NCBI GenBank assembly: GCA_017882045.1
Contig: JADGQF010000010.1
Span: 1-36,544, forward strand
Length of the DNA: 36,544 nucleotides
Direction: 5' to 3'
From: Anaerolineales bacterium
GTDB taxonomy: Bacteria; Chloroflexota; Anaerolineae; CG2-30-64-16
Every line of letters begins with the position of its first letter. Position 1 is the first letter of the stretch. The position numbers and the translations under genes were made by a program. Below, one piece after another: positions 24,525-32,187 of this stretch. The notes under the pieces were generated by a model. It saw only the letters and a list, made by a program, of their open reading frames with translations. It was not told the DNA's origin and ran no database searches.

Positions 24525-26426
24525 TTGCGTGAGCCGGGTGCGCTAGAACGCGGACGAACGCCGAAAGAAGCGGAGCCGGCCCGGGATAGCAGTCGCTCTC
24601 CGCTTCTGCGCGTCCCCTATCATTGGCTGGCCCGCGCCTGGGCGCGGCTGTCTGCAGGCGGCGGGCAGTGGCTGGCGCTCTTATTGCTGCTGCCGGCCCT
24701 GTTGCCACTGGCTGCGCCGGGCTACTTCTTCCATGCCCACGACGCTCCGCACAGCATCTTTTACCTGGTTGAGTTCGACCAAGCGCTGCGCAGCGGGGCA
24801 ATCTGGCCGGTTTGGGCGCCCGACCAGGCGATCGGCTTTGGCTACCCGCTCTGGCTGGTTATCGCCCCACTGGATTATTGGGCGGCTGAGTTGTTTCATC
24901 TGCTCGGTCTGGGCTTTGTCGTCGCCGTCAAGGCCACCTGGGCGCTTTACTTCATCGCCGGCGCGCTCGGGACCTACCGGTTGGCCCGGCGCTGGTGGGG
25001 ACCGGCGGCGGCCCTGGTCGCTTCGGTCGCCTACACTTATGGCCCCTATCACCTGGTGCAGATCTATGTACGCGCCGATCTCGGGGAATTTGCAGCCCTG
25101 GCCGTCTTCCCCTGGGTCCTTCTGGCGTTCGCCGCGTTGTGGGACGACCCCCGACCCCGCCGGCTGGCATTGGCCGGCGCCGCCCTGGGCGTGCTCCTGC
25201 TCAGCCATACGGTGTCGCAGTTGTTCTTTGTTCCGGTGCTGGCCGGCTTTCTGGCGCTCAAGTTGCTGGCCGGTCTCTGGACAGAGCGCCAACGAAGAGA
25301 TAACCCACAAAGTGAGACAGATAGTCGGGGGGCGAAACGCCTGTGGATCGCGGGCGTATATGCGGTCGCGGCCGGCGTGCTCGGCCTCTCGCTGGCAGCC
25401 ATTTTCATGCTGCCCGCCTTCATCGAGCGGAATTACCTGGTCCAATCTCAGTTCGTGGCCGGTAACTATAGTTATCTGAAGCAATTCGTGTACCCCAGCC
25501 AATTCCTCAGCCCGCTGTGGGGCTTTGGCTATGCGGTAGACGGCCCAAATGACGGCATGAGCCTGCAGATAGGTATCCTGGCTTTCCTCGGTGCGTTCAT
25601 CGGCACACTTGCCGCCCTGCGGGCGCGGCGCGACGCGCTGCCCCATCGACCGGAAGCACTATTTCTCGCCGGGGTCACCATCATCACCATCGTGGCCATG
25701 ACCCCGGCTTCAGCCGCCCTCTGGCGCGCGCTGCCGCTGGTCGGACTGATCCAGTTTCCCTGGCGCTTGCTGACGCTGACCACCATCACGCTCGCTCTGC
25801 TGGCCGGCGCCGGAACGTACTGGCTGGACAAACAGGCTCCGGCGGGCACTGCTTCCGGCCCATCTCCTTATGTCTATATTACAGCGCTGCTATTTGTGGC
25901 CGGCAGCTTCGCCTACACGCGCCCAGACATGGTCCCGGTCAGGCCACAGGACGAAGCACCTCTCTCCGTGATTGACTTCGAGCTGCGCTTTCCGGATATG
26001 CGTGGGATGACACGCTGGTCCGAACGCGTGCCCCTGGACGGCGACTCGCCTCTGCTGGCGCAGTACAAGGCAGGTCGGCCGCTACAGCGCGCCGCCGTCG
26101 ACAGCGGCCAGGGCAGGATCCTCGAGCAAGGGGCGGACGCCATCTCAGCGTATGCGCGCGTGCAGGCGGACGGCGATGTGCACCTGCGCTTTTACACCTA
26201 CTACTTCCCCGGCTGGCGCGCAACCGTTGACGGGCGCCCGGTCCAGATCGTGCCTGACCCGCCAAATGGCCTTATCGGCCTGACGGTGCCGTCCGGCACC
26301 CACCAGGTCAGCGTACGGTTCGGCGCCACTCCCCTGCGCGTGGTCGCGGGCACGGTCTCGTTAGCAGGTCTGGCATGCGTCGTCACGCTGCTGATCCTGG
26401 ACCGGAGGCGCGTGGTCGCCAGGTAG
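24525..26426 (+). CDS. Polytopic GT-C-like membrane protein (6-pyruvoyl-tetrahydropterin-synthase-related / YfhO-like)
   Basis: 633 residues from TTG 24525, chosen because GGAGGGAGA lies just before it and no ATG in this frame is suitable. After a basic N-terminus come about 10-11 membrane helices. The first extracytoplasmic loop has FFHAHDAPHSIFYLVEFDQAL and WAPDQAIGFGYPLW, the layout seen in large bacterial membrane proteins of the PTPS-related/YfhO type that resemble GT-C glycosyltransferases. The C-terminal 150 residues form an extracytoplasmic beta domain (YYFPGWRATVDGRPV, then GLTVPSGTHQVSVRF) followed by one last helix. It probably acts in assembly of cell-surface glycans or polymers. 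Substrate unknown. Confidence 0.75.
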   Translation: MREPGALERGRTPKEAEPARDSSRSPLLRVPYHWLARAWARLSAGGGQWLALLLLLPALLPLAAPGYFFHAHDAPHSIFYLVEFDQALRSGAIWPVWAPDQAIGFGYPLWLVIAPLDYWAAELFHLLGLGFVVAVKATWALYFIAGALGTYRLARRWWGPAAALVASVAYTYGPYHLVQIYVRADLGEFAALAVFPWVLLAFAALWDDPRPRRLALAGAALGVLLLSHTVSQLFFVPVLAGFLALKLLAGLWTERQRRDNPQSETDSRGAKRLWIAGVYAVAAGVLGLSLAAIFMLPAFIERNYLVQSQFVAGNYSYLKQFVYPSQFLSPLWGFGYAVDGPNDGMSLQIGILAFLGAFIGTLAALRARRDALPHRPEALFLAGVTIITIVAMTPASAALWRALPLVGLIQFPWRLLTLTTITLALLAGAGTYWLDKQAPAGTASGPSPYVYITALLFVAGSFAYTRPDMVPVRPQDEAPLSVIDFELRFPDMRGMTRWSERVPLDGDSPLLAQYKAGRPLQRAAVDSGQGRILEQGADAISAYARVQADGDVHLRFYTYYFPGWRATVDGRPVQIVPDPPNGLIGLTVPSGTHQVSVRFGATPLRVVAGTVSLAGLACVVTLLILDRRRVVAR

Positions 26427-26491
26427 GTATTGTGCGAGCGGCACGCGTGCACTACGTCGCGCCGGGTCTATGTCTCCGCGACTCGCGGGAT

Positions 26492-26520
26492 TTGCTAAAG
26501 GCGCGCATTGCACCTATAAT
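26492..26520 (+). promoter_or_regulatory. Strong promoter just before the LysM gene (near-leaderless transcript)
   Basis: TTGCTA (26492-26497), a 17-base spacer and a perfect TATAAT (26515-26520). The start codon follows only 11 bases later at 26532. Transcription would therefore begin about 4 bases before the ATG, and there is no Shine-Dalgarno sequence, so a leaderless or near-leaderless mRNA is predicted. Confidence 0.7.
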
Positions 26521-26531
26521 CACGCCCAACT

Positions 26532-27809
26532 ATGAGCCAGTCTGATATAGCCAAGTCGCACTACGGTCAAGAGCGGACTTGTCCTCACTGTGGCGCCCGT
26601 GTTGCACAACGGGCGAGAGTCTGCTTTTTTTGCGGCGCCTCTCTGGAAGATGCCCCTCGGCGCCGGTTTCCGATCCCTTGGGCAGACATCATGCTTTTCG
26701 CCGTCATCGGCGGATTGGTCGTGCTTTGGTGGTTACGTCCAACCAATGGCACTGCTCGACCGCGCATCGCGTTGCTGAACACGCCTACCGTCCAGCAGCA
26801 GGGGACCAGCGTAAGCCGAGCCCCAGAGACGAGCACGAACCAACAGGTCTCGCTCTCGGCCGGGCAAGTCGGCGCGGCAAGGGCGATAAGCGGCACGCTT
26901 GCCCTGACGGCCACCTTGTCGACGCCTGCTGCACCCCCGGCCTCCGCCACGCCCGCCGCGTCGCCGACCGTCACACCAACGGCCAGTGCCACCCCGGTGC
27001 CGTACAAGGTCAAAGCCGGCGAAAGCGTAGGACAGATCGCCGATCGTTTTAGCACGACCGTCAAAGCGATCGTCGACGCCAATAACCTGTCAGCCAATCT
27101 GCTGATCTTCCCGGGTCAGGAGCTCATTATTCCGGGACCCGGTGGAACGGCGAGCGCGAGCCCACCTGTCCCCACGCCCACTCCAACCGGCGGGACCCTG
27201 ATCTACCGCGTTTCAGCGGGCGATACCGTCGGTAGCATTGCGGGGCGTTTCGGATCGAGCACAGACTGGATCCTGGCCGCCAACAATATGAAGGCTACCG
27301 ATTTCCTCAGCATCGGGCGGGCGCTCACGATTCCCTTGAGCAACAGCACGCCCCAGCCAACGCCGACGGCAACCCCTGGCCCGGCAACCGCCACGCCGAC
27401 CGCGGGGCCGCGTTTCAGGATGCCGGTGCCGGTCGGCCCGGCCGACGGCGGCCTGATCGCGGGCAATAGCGATCTTCTCCTGACCTGGACCTCTGTGGGT
27501 GTGCTGAGCGAAGACGAATGGTACGTGGTGACACTGGTTGCCTCGGACAGCTCAGTCGCGCCGGTACCGCCTTACTGGACGAAATCCACCAGTTGGCGGT
27601 TGCCGCGCGACACCCAGAGCGGCGGGGCAGGCACCATGCAGGCCGCCAGCGCTGGAGAAGCCGGCGCCGCTAGCGCGGCCAGCCTGTCTGCAGCGACGCC
27701 TCCCGCCATTGAGTATACCTGGCAGGTGCAGGTTCTATCGGGGACGCCGGGCAAACCCGGACCGCTGCTGAGCCCACCCAGCCCGGCGCGGAAGGTTGTT
27801 TGGCAATGA
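26532..27809 (+). CDS. Zinc-ribbon, single-TM, double-LysM cell-envelope protein
   Basis: 425 residues. The N-terminus is a zinc ribbon (C17, C20, C31, C34), followed by one membrane helix (about 50-67) and a Thr/Ala/Pro-rich linker. Two LysM domains (about 155-200, YKVKAGESVGQIADRF; and about 227-270, YRVSAGDTVGSIAGRF) are separated by another TPTPTG linker. The C-terminal 130 residues form a beta-rich region ending in a fibronectin-like strand (YTWQVQVLSGTPGKPGP). LysM domains bind peptidoglycan or chitin-like glycans. The zinc ribbon would lie in the cytoplasm and the LysM part outside. It is expressed from its own promoter at 26492-26520 and ends before a hairpin terminator. Confidence 0.85.
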   Translation: MSQSDIAKSHYGQERTCPHCGARVAQRARVCFFCGASLEDAPRRRFPIPWADIMLFAVIGGLVVLWWLRPTNGTARPRIALLNTPTVQQQGTSVSRAPETSTNQQVSLSAGQVGAARAISGTLALTATLSTPAAPPASATPAASPTVTPTASATPVPYKVKAGESVGQIADRFSTTVKAIVDANNLSANLLIFPGQELIIPGPGGTASASPPVPTPTPTGGTLIYRVSAGDTVGSIAGRFGSSTDWILAANNMKATDFLSIGRALTIPLSNSTPQPTPTATPGPATATPTAGPRFRMPVPVGPADGGLIAGNSDLLLTWTSVGVLSEDEWYVVTLVASDSSVAPVPPYWTKSTSWRLPRDTQSGGAGTMQAASAGEAGAASAASLSAATPPAIEYTWQVQVLSGTPGKPGPLLSPPSPARKVVWQ

Positions 27810-27850
27810 AGGTGTGACGTTAGAGTTTGCAGGCCTACAGCGCGCAACGG

Positions 27851-27882
27851 GAAGGTCTCCGGCTTAGGAGACCTTCTCTTTT
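27851..27882 (+). terminator. Intrinsic terminator of the LysM gene, embedded in the end of the convergent gene
   Basis: A 10-bp perfect stem GAAGGTCTCC / GGAGACCTTC (27851-27860 with 27867-27876), a 6-base loop and a following TCTTTT. It is oriented for the plus-strand LysM transcript. The stem covers the last codons and the stop of the minus-strand methyltransferase gene. Confidence 0.75.
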
Positions 27883-28640
27883 GGCGTGAAAACGCCGTAC
27901 AGGTTCAGGTTCCCTTCGTGGCCGTCGGCGTAGAAGGCTTCAACTGCTTCCAGACCCGCGGCATCGGCCAGGGCAACCAGGTCATCGAGCCCGATCGCCG
28001 CGCAATAGCGTTGCCCGGCGGCGCCTTGGCCCCACGAGAGCAGGTAGTCGCCCGGCTCAACTTCGCTCTCGCTGATGCCCGCGACGCGCCAGGGCAAGAT
28101 GCGCGCCCGCAAGCGCGTCGAGCCGAGGAACTGCCAGGTTGAAATCACCAGCTTGCCGGCGGGCGCCAGCAGGGATGCACAAGCGGCCAAGAAGCGCGCG
28201 CGCTGGGCAACGCCGGGAATGTGGTGCAACACTGCCAGCGCAGCGATGCACCCGAACGACGGCTCAAGGGCGGACGGTCCGGCGCCACCGGCCAGGCGAG
28301 ACGCCCAGTCCGGGCTGAGTAAGTCCGCCAGCACAAAGCGAGCGAGGGTTCCGGAGTTACGCCCGGCGCTGAGGCCGGCATTGCGGGCGGCAATGGCGAG
28401 CAGAGCCTCGCTTCCGTCCAACCCGGTGTAATGGCCGCTCCAACCATGTTCGAGCAGAAAGGCGAGCAAGCGCGCGTTGCCGCAGCCAAGGTCCAGAAGG
28501 TTGATAGCGGAGCGCATATAGGGTAGAATACGTTCGAAGCTGGGAGGCCAAGCACGCCGCGTGCGGGCGAAGTCCCCGGCAAATCTTGTATAAAAGGCAC
28601 GATTCAGCTCGGCAAGCGCCGCGCTGGTATTTGGATCCAT
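27864..28640 (-). CDS. Trm9/ALKBH8-like SAM-dependent methyltransferase
   Basis: 258 residues. The N-terminus FYTRFAGDFARTRRAWPPS (16-34) matches the hallmark 'F-A-x-x-F-x-x-T-R-x-x-x-W-P' preceding the SAM fold in eukaryotic Trm9. Motif I is LLDLGCGNARLL (48-59), the next acidic strand end is YTGLDGSE, and a later motif reads LAVLHHIP. The C-terminal part has GDYLLSWG, then GQRYCAAIGLDDLVALADAAG, similar in layout to the Trm9 tail with its RY-H and 'EL' helix. Trm9 methylates 5-carboxymethyluridine at tRNA position 34. The adjacent divergent gene is Elp3, which makes that precursor, so the same role is proposed here. It might instead act on another substrate. Confidence 0.75.
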   Translation of the reverse strand: MDPNTSAALAELNRAFYTRFAGDFARTRRAWPPSFERILPYMRSAINLLDLGCGNARLLAFLLEHGWSGHYTGLDGSEALLAIAARNAGLSAGRNSGTLARFVLADLLSPDWASRLAGGAGPSALEPSFGCIAALAVLHHIPGVAQRARFLAACASLLAPAGKLVISTWQFLGSTRLRARILPWRVAGISESEVEPGDYLLSWGQGAAGQRYCAAIGLDDLVALADAAGLEAVEAFYADGHEGNLNLYGVFTPKEKVS

Positions 28641-28641
28641 G
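28638..28641. other. Overlapping divergent start codons (CATG)
   Basis: The minus-strand ATG of the Trm9-like gene (28640-28638) and the plus-strand ATG of elp3 (28639-28641) share two bases within one CATG. Neither side has a strong Shine-Dalgarno. Each gene's promoter must lie inside the coding region of the other. Confidence 0.75.
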
Positions 28642-30315
28642 TCTCAAGTCAATTCGGATGCTACAAATTGGGTGCCGCGTGGGCGCGATTTTGACGTCCA
28701 GGCCCATCGCGCGGCTCTGCTGGCGATCTTCGAGGCGACAAGGTCCAGCCCCACCTGGGACCAGGACGAGATCATGCGCATCTTAGCACAGCACCCACGT
28801 GACAGCAAGGGCTATTTCTCGAAGATTGAGCTTGTGACCGGCTACCAGCAGTTGACGGCGGCCGGTGACTTACCTTTCGAGCGGCAAGTGCTACGACGCC
28901 TGCAGATGAAACCGATCCGCACTTCCTCAGGTGTGGCGCCCGTCACGGTCCTCACCAAGCCCTCGGGCTGCCCAGGGCATTGCATTTTCTGTCCCGACGA
29001 TGTCCGCATGCCGAAGAGCTACCTGCCGAACGAGCCCGGCGCCCGGCGCGCCGCGCAATGCGACTTCGACCCTTATCTGCAGGTCCGCACCCGGCTCGAT
29101 ACCTTCGACGCGATGGGGCACACGGCTGACAAAATCGAGTTGCTGATCCTCGGCGGCACCTGGAGTGCTTACTCTCGTCACTACAGAGAGTGGTTCGTCA
29201 AGCGCTGCCTGGACGCGATGAATTGGGAACCTGCCCAGGGAGACCCGCTGGAATCCCGGTCGCTGGCCGAGGCGCAGGCGATCAACGAACGGACGCGCCG
29301 GCGAAACGTTGGGCTGGTGATCGAGACACGCCCTGATTGGGTCACGCCCGCCGAAGTGGTGCACCTGCGACAACTGGGGGTCACGAAGGTGCAATTGGGC
29401 GTACAGAGCCTGGATGAGCGCATCCTGAGCCTGAACGAGCGCGGACACGGCGTGGCAGAGGTGCGGCACGCGGTCAAGCTGCTGCGCGCGGCCGGTTTCA
29501 AATTGCATCTGCATTGGATGCCCAATCTGCACGGCGCCACGCCAACCTTGGACCGCGAGGACTTCGCGCGTTTGTGGGCCGACCCGTGCCTGCGGCCCGA
29601 CGAGCTGAAGATTTACCCGTGCTCGATCATTGCCGGCACCGAGCTGTACCGGCTGTGGCAAATGGGCGAGTACCGGCCGTATACGGACGAGGAACTGATC
29701 GCCCTGGTGGCGGACTGCAAGACCCTCATCCCCCCGTACTGCCGCGTCAACCGGGTCTTCCGAGATATCCCGGCCGATGACATTGTAGCAGGCAGCAAGC
29801 GCTCCAATTTGAGACAACTTGTGCACGAGTATATGGCAGAGCACGGCCAGGCTTGCCGCTGCATTCGCTGCCGAGAAGTGCGCGCCGCGGCGGTGGATGA
29901 AGCCGAGTTGCGCCTGGTGGAACACGACTACGAGACCGATATCACGCACGAGCAATTCTTGAGTTATGAGACGGCCGGCGGCCAACTGGCCGGCTTCCTG
30001 CGCCTGTCATTGCCCCAACATGAGGCTGCCTCTCTTCCGGGCACCTCCGAAATCTGGCAAGCTCTGCCCGAAATCGCCGGCGCGGCGATGATCCGCGAGC
30101 TGCACGTCTATGGACCGGCCCTGAGCATCGGCTCGACCAGCGCCGGCGAGGCGCAGCACATGGGCCTGGGTCGACGCCTGATAAGCCTGGCACAGGAACG
30201 AGCACACCAGGCAGGGTTCAACCGCCTGGCCGTGATCTCGGCCATCGGGACGCGGCGCTATTATGAGGGATTGGGTTTCGAAAGAGACGGTCTGTATATG
30301 GTGGTCCGCCTCTGA
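28639..30315 (+). CDS. elp3: Elp3-type tRNA uridine 34 carboxymethyl-type modifying enzyme (radical SAM + GNAT)
   Basis: 558 residues, full length for the family. The N-terminal helical tRNA-binding part includes HPRDSKGYFSKIELVTGY. The radical-SAM core has the iron-sulfur motif C111-x3-C115-x2-C118 (CPGHCIFCP), preceded by the Elp3-specific TSSGVAPVTVLTKP, and continues with FDPYLQVRTRLD and ELLILGGTWSAY. A zinc-type motif CRCIRCREV lies about residue 410. The GNAT domain has RELHVYG, an acetyl-CoA loop QHMGLGRRL and the ending RRYYEGLGFERDGLYMV. Elp3 uses acetyl-CoA and SAM radicals to attach a carboxymethyl-type group to U34. The start could also be a GTG at 28672, but upstream residues are Elp3-like. 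Confidence 0.93.
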   Translation: MSQVNSDATNWVPRGRDFDVQAHRAALLAIFEATRSSPTWDQDEIMRILAQHPRDSKGYFSKIELVTGYQQLTAAGDLPFERQVLRRLQMKPIRTSSGVAPVTVLTKPSGCPGHCIFCPDDVRMPKSYLPNEPGARRAAQCDFDPYLQVRTRLDTFDAMGHTADKIELLILGGTWSAYSRHYREWFVKRCLDAMNWEPAQGDPLESRSLAEAQAINERTRRRNVGLVIETRPDWVTPAEVVHLRQLGVTKVQLGVQSLDERILSLNERGHGVAEVRHAVKLLRAAGFKLHLHWMPNLHGATPTLDREDFARLWADPCLRPDELKIYPCSIIAGTELYRLWQMGEYRPYTDEELIALVADCKTLIPPYCRVNRVFRDIPADDIVAGSKRSNLRQLVHEYMAEHGQACRCIRCREVRAAAVDEAELRLVEHDYETDITHEQFLSYETAGGQLAGFLRLSLPQHEAASLPGTSEIWQALPEIAGAAMIRELHVYGPALSIGSTSAGEAQHMGLGRRLISLAQERAHQAGFNRLAVISAIGTRRYYEGLGFERDGLYMVVRL

Positions 30316-30345
30316 GGTAGCAGGCGAGCCACAAGGAGCACAAAT

Positions 30346-31371
30346 ATGCCAGCGGAACTTAACCTTTTCTCGCCCATTGAGTTGCGCGGCGTCACAGCAC
30401 GCAATCGGCTGTGGGTCTCGCCGATGTGTCAGTATTCGGTGTTCGCGGAGGACGGCGTGCCGGCAGCCTGGCACATGGTCCATCTGGGCAGCCGCGCAGT
30501 GGGAGGGGCCGGGCTCATCATCACCGAGGCGAGCGCGGTAGAAGCGCGCGGGCGGATCAGCGCGCGCGATGTGGGACTGTGGAACGAAGCCCAAGCTACG
30601 GCCTACGCGCCCATCGTACGCTTCTTGCGCGAGTACGGGGCTGTGCCTGCGGTCCAATTGGCGCACGCGGGGCGCAAGGCGCAGGTACCAGGCTCGATCG
30701 CGCCAAGCGCGCTCCCTTTCGACAGCATGCCGGTACCCAAAGAGATGGGGGCAGGTGAGATCGCGGCGGTCGTTTCCGCCTTCCAACGCGGCGCCGCGCT
30801 GGCTTTGCAGGCCGATTTCCAGGTCGTCGAGATCCATGCCGCGCACGGTTACTTGCTGCACGAGTTTCTCTCGCCCCTGTCAAACCGGCGCACAGACCAG
30901 TACGGCGGGAGTTTCGAGAACCGGATCCGCTTCCTGTCGGAGGTAGTTGTGGCGGTGAGGGGTTTCTGGCCCGCAAATCTGCCACTCTTCGTCCGCATAA
31001 GCGCGACGGATTGGCTGGAAGGTGGCTGGGACGTAGACCAGAGCGTCGCGCTGGCCAAGCATCTCGCACCCCTTGGCGTCGATCTTATCGACGTTTCCTC
31101 AGGGGGTCTGTCAGCCGAGCAACGCATACCGCTGAGCCCCGGCTACCAGGTGAGTTTCGCCGAACGAATCAAGCGCGAGGCAGGGATCGCAGTGGGGGCT
31201 GTGGGATTGATCACCGGCGCAACGCAGGCGGACGCGATCGTGAAAGAGGGGCGGGCGGACGCCGTGCTCATCGCCCGCCAATCACTGCGCGACCCATACT
31301 GGCCGTTGCGCGCGGCGCGCGAACTCGGCTACGACGTGCCTGTGCCGTTCCAATACCAACGCGCCTGGTAG
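30346..31371 (+). CDS. Old Yellow Enzyme family NADH:flavin oxidoreductase (YqjM/NamA-like)
   Basis: 341 residues, start preceded by AAGGAG. FMN-dependent TIM barrel of the thermophilic-like (YqjM) class: the redox-tuning cysteine is C28 in VSPMCQYS, the substrate-binding His pair is in EIHAAHGYLLHEF, and the usual PLSNRRTDQYGGSFENR follows. A phosphate-binding element (AVGLITGATQADAI) and a C-terminal arginine-containing segment (LIARQSLRDPYWPLRAA) are also present. It reduces activated alkenes such as alpha,beta-unsaturated carbonyls or nitro compounds with NAD(P)H. It is 30 bases after elp3 and may be co-transcribed; no functional link is obvious. Confidence 0.93.
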   Translation: MPAELNLFSPIELRGVTARNRLWVSPMCQYSVFAEDGVPAAWHMVHLGSRAVGGAGLIITEASAVEARGRISARDVGLWNEAQATAYAPIVRFLREYGAVPAVQLAHAGRKAQVPGSIAPSALPFDSMPVPKEMGAGEIAAVVSAFQRGAALALQADFQVVEIHAAHGYLLHEFLSPLSNRRTDQYGGSFENRIRFLSEVVVAVRGFWPANLPLFVRISATDWLEGGWDVDQSVALAKHLAPLGVDLIDVSSGGLSAEQRIPLSPGYQVSFAERIKREAGIAVGAVGLITGATQADAIVKEGRADAVLIARQSLRDPYWPLRAARELGYDVPVPFQYQRAW

Positions 31372-31386
31372 AAAACGAATTCAGGT

Positions 31387-32154
31387 TCATTTGATGAGGA
31401 CGGGAGCGGCGAGCCTATACGGCTGCACGTGAACGGGCCACTGCACCGACACAGAGCTCGGACAGGCATTCTGCGCGTTGAGCGTCACCGCATAGTCCTG
31501 ATCGCCAATCGAGGGCGGGAAGACATGTGGAGCTGTCGGGCCGCTCGCGCCGGCCAAGCCGTCGCCGAAGTCCCAGCTAAACGCAACCGGCTTGGCGCCG
31601 CCCGCGCTGGCGCTGAAGGTGACGACCTGGCCACTGAAGGGCCTGGGCGGTGCGTAAGTGAAGAAAAGGTAGTTGACGGGGATACAAGCCGAGGTCACCG
31701 TCAACGTCAGCGGAATGTACACGGCAGGTCGCGCCAGATCGTCGCTGCCGATACGCAGCGTGCTGGTGTAGCTCCCGACCGGCAGGCCCTGGGCTTCGAA
31801 GGTGACGCTGACCGCCGTCTTTGCCGCCGGCTCGGTGTCGCCTGCAGCCGGTGTGACGCTGAGCCAGGCGCGGGCCGGCTGCGCGATAAGCGCTGCGAAA
31901 CGCGCCGGGGATAACTGGGCCACCAGGTAGCGCTCTGCCGGGTGCGCTTCCCAGATGTCCAACGAGCGCGCAAGCTGCGCCAGGTCAGCCGCATCGGCAT
32001 AGTACACCCGGCCGACGACCGGTCCGGCGCCGGTCTCTGATGGCCCGCTATTGGCGGCCTGGACGGCACGCGCCGGGGGGAAGTTTAGAGCTGAACCGGC
32101 ACACAATGCAGCGAGGACCAGGGTGACGACGATGGCTCTGGATGTCGGTGACAT
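31387..32154 (-). CDS. Secreted PKD-domain protein with 'PVLIK' C-terminus
   Basis: 255 residues. A signal peptide is clear (residues 1-30, ending ARA). It is followed by a short region (VYYADAADLAQLARSLDIWE) like those accompanying secreted peptidases, then an Ig-like strand set starting WLSVTPAAGDTEPAAK and YIPLTLTV, and a PKD-type domain with FSWDFGDG. The join at about residue 93 (ALIAQPARAWLSV) is abrupt, and the Ig-like domain seems to lack its first strands. It lies 33 bases after the S8 protease gene on the same strand, so they probably share a transcript. Both end in a very similar motif. It may be an accessory or surface-binding protein of the protease. Confidence 0.75.
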   Translation of the reverse strand: MSPTSRAIVVTLVLAALCAGSALNFPPARAVQAANSGPSETGAGPVVGRVYYADAADLAQLARSLDIWEAHPAERYLVAQLSPARFAALIAQPARAWLSVTPAAGDTEPAAKTAVSVTFEAQGLPVGSYTSTLRIGSDDLARPAVYIPLTLTVTSACIPVNYLFFTYAPPRPFSGQVVTFSASAGGAKPVAFSWDFGDGLAGASGPTAPHVFPPSIGDQDYAVTLNAQNACPSSVSVQWPVHVQPYRLAAPVLIK

Positions 32155-32187
32155 AGCGTCTCACTGGGATGGATCGGACCGGCGCCC

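Noticed and set aside
24681-25646. Minus-strand ORF of 321 codons opposite the GT-C-like gene
   Set aside because: The translation is Gln/Arg/Gly-rich and lacks membrane or catalytic motifs; the plus-strand frame has a coherent polytopic structure.
28927-29985. Minus-strand ORF of 352 codons opposite elp3
   Set aside because: The Elp3 frame has all family motifs across this stretch; the antisense frame shows no known motif and is a GC-related shadow.
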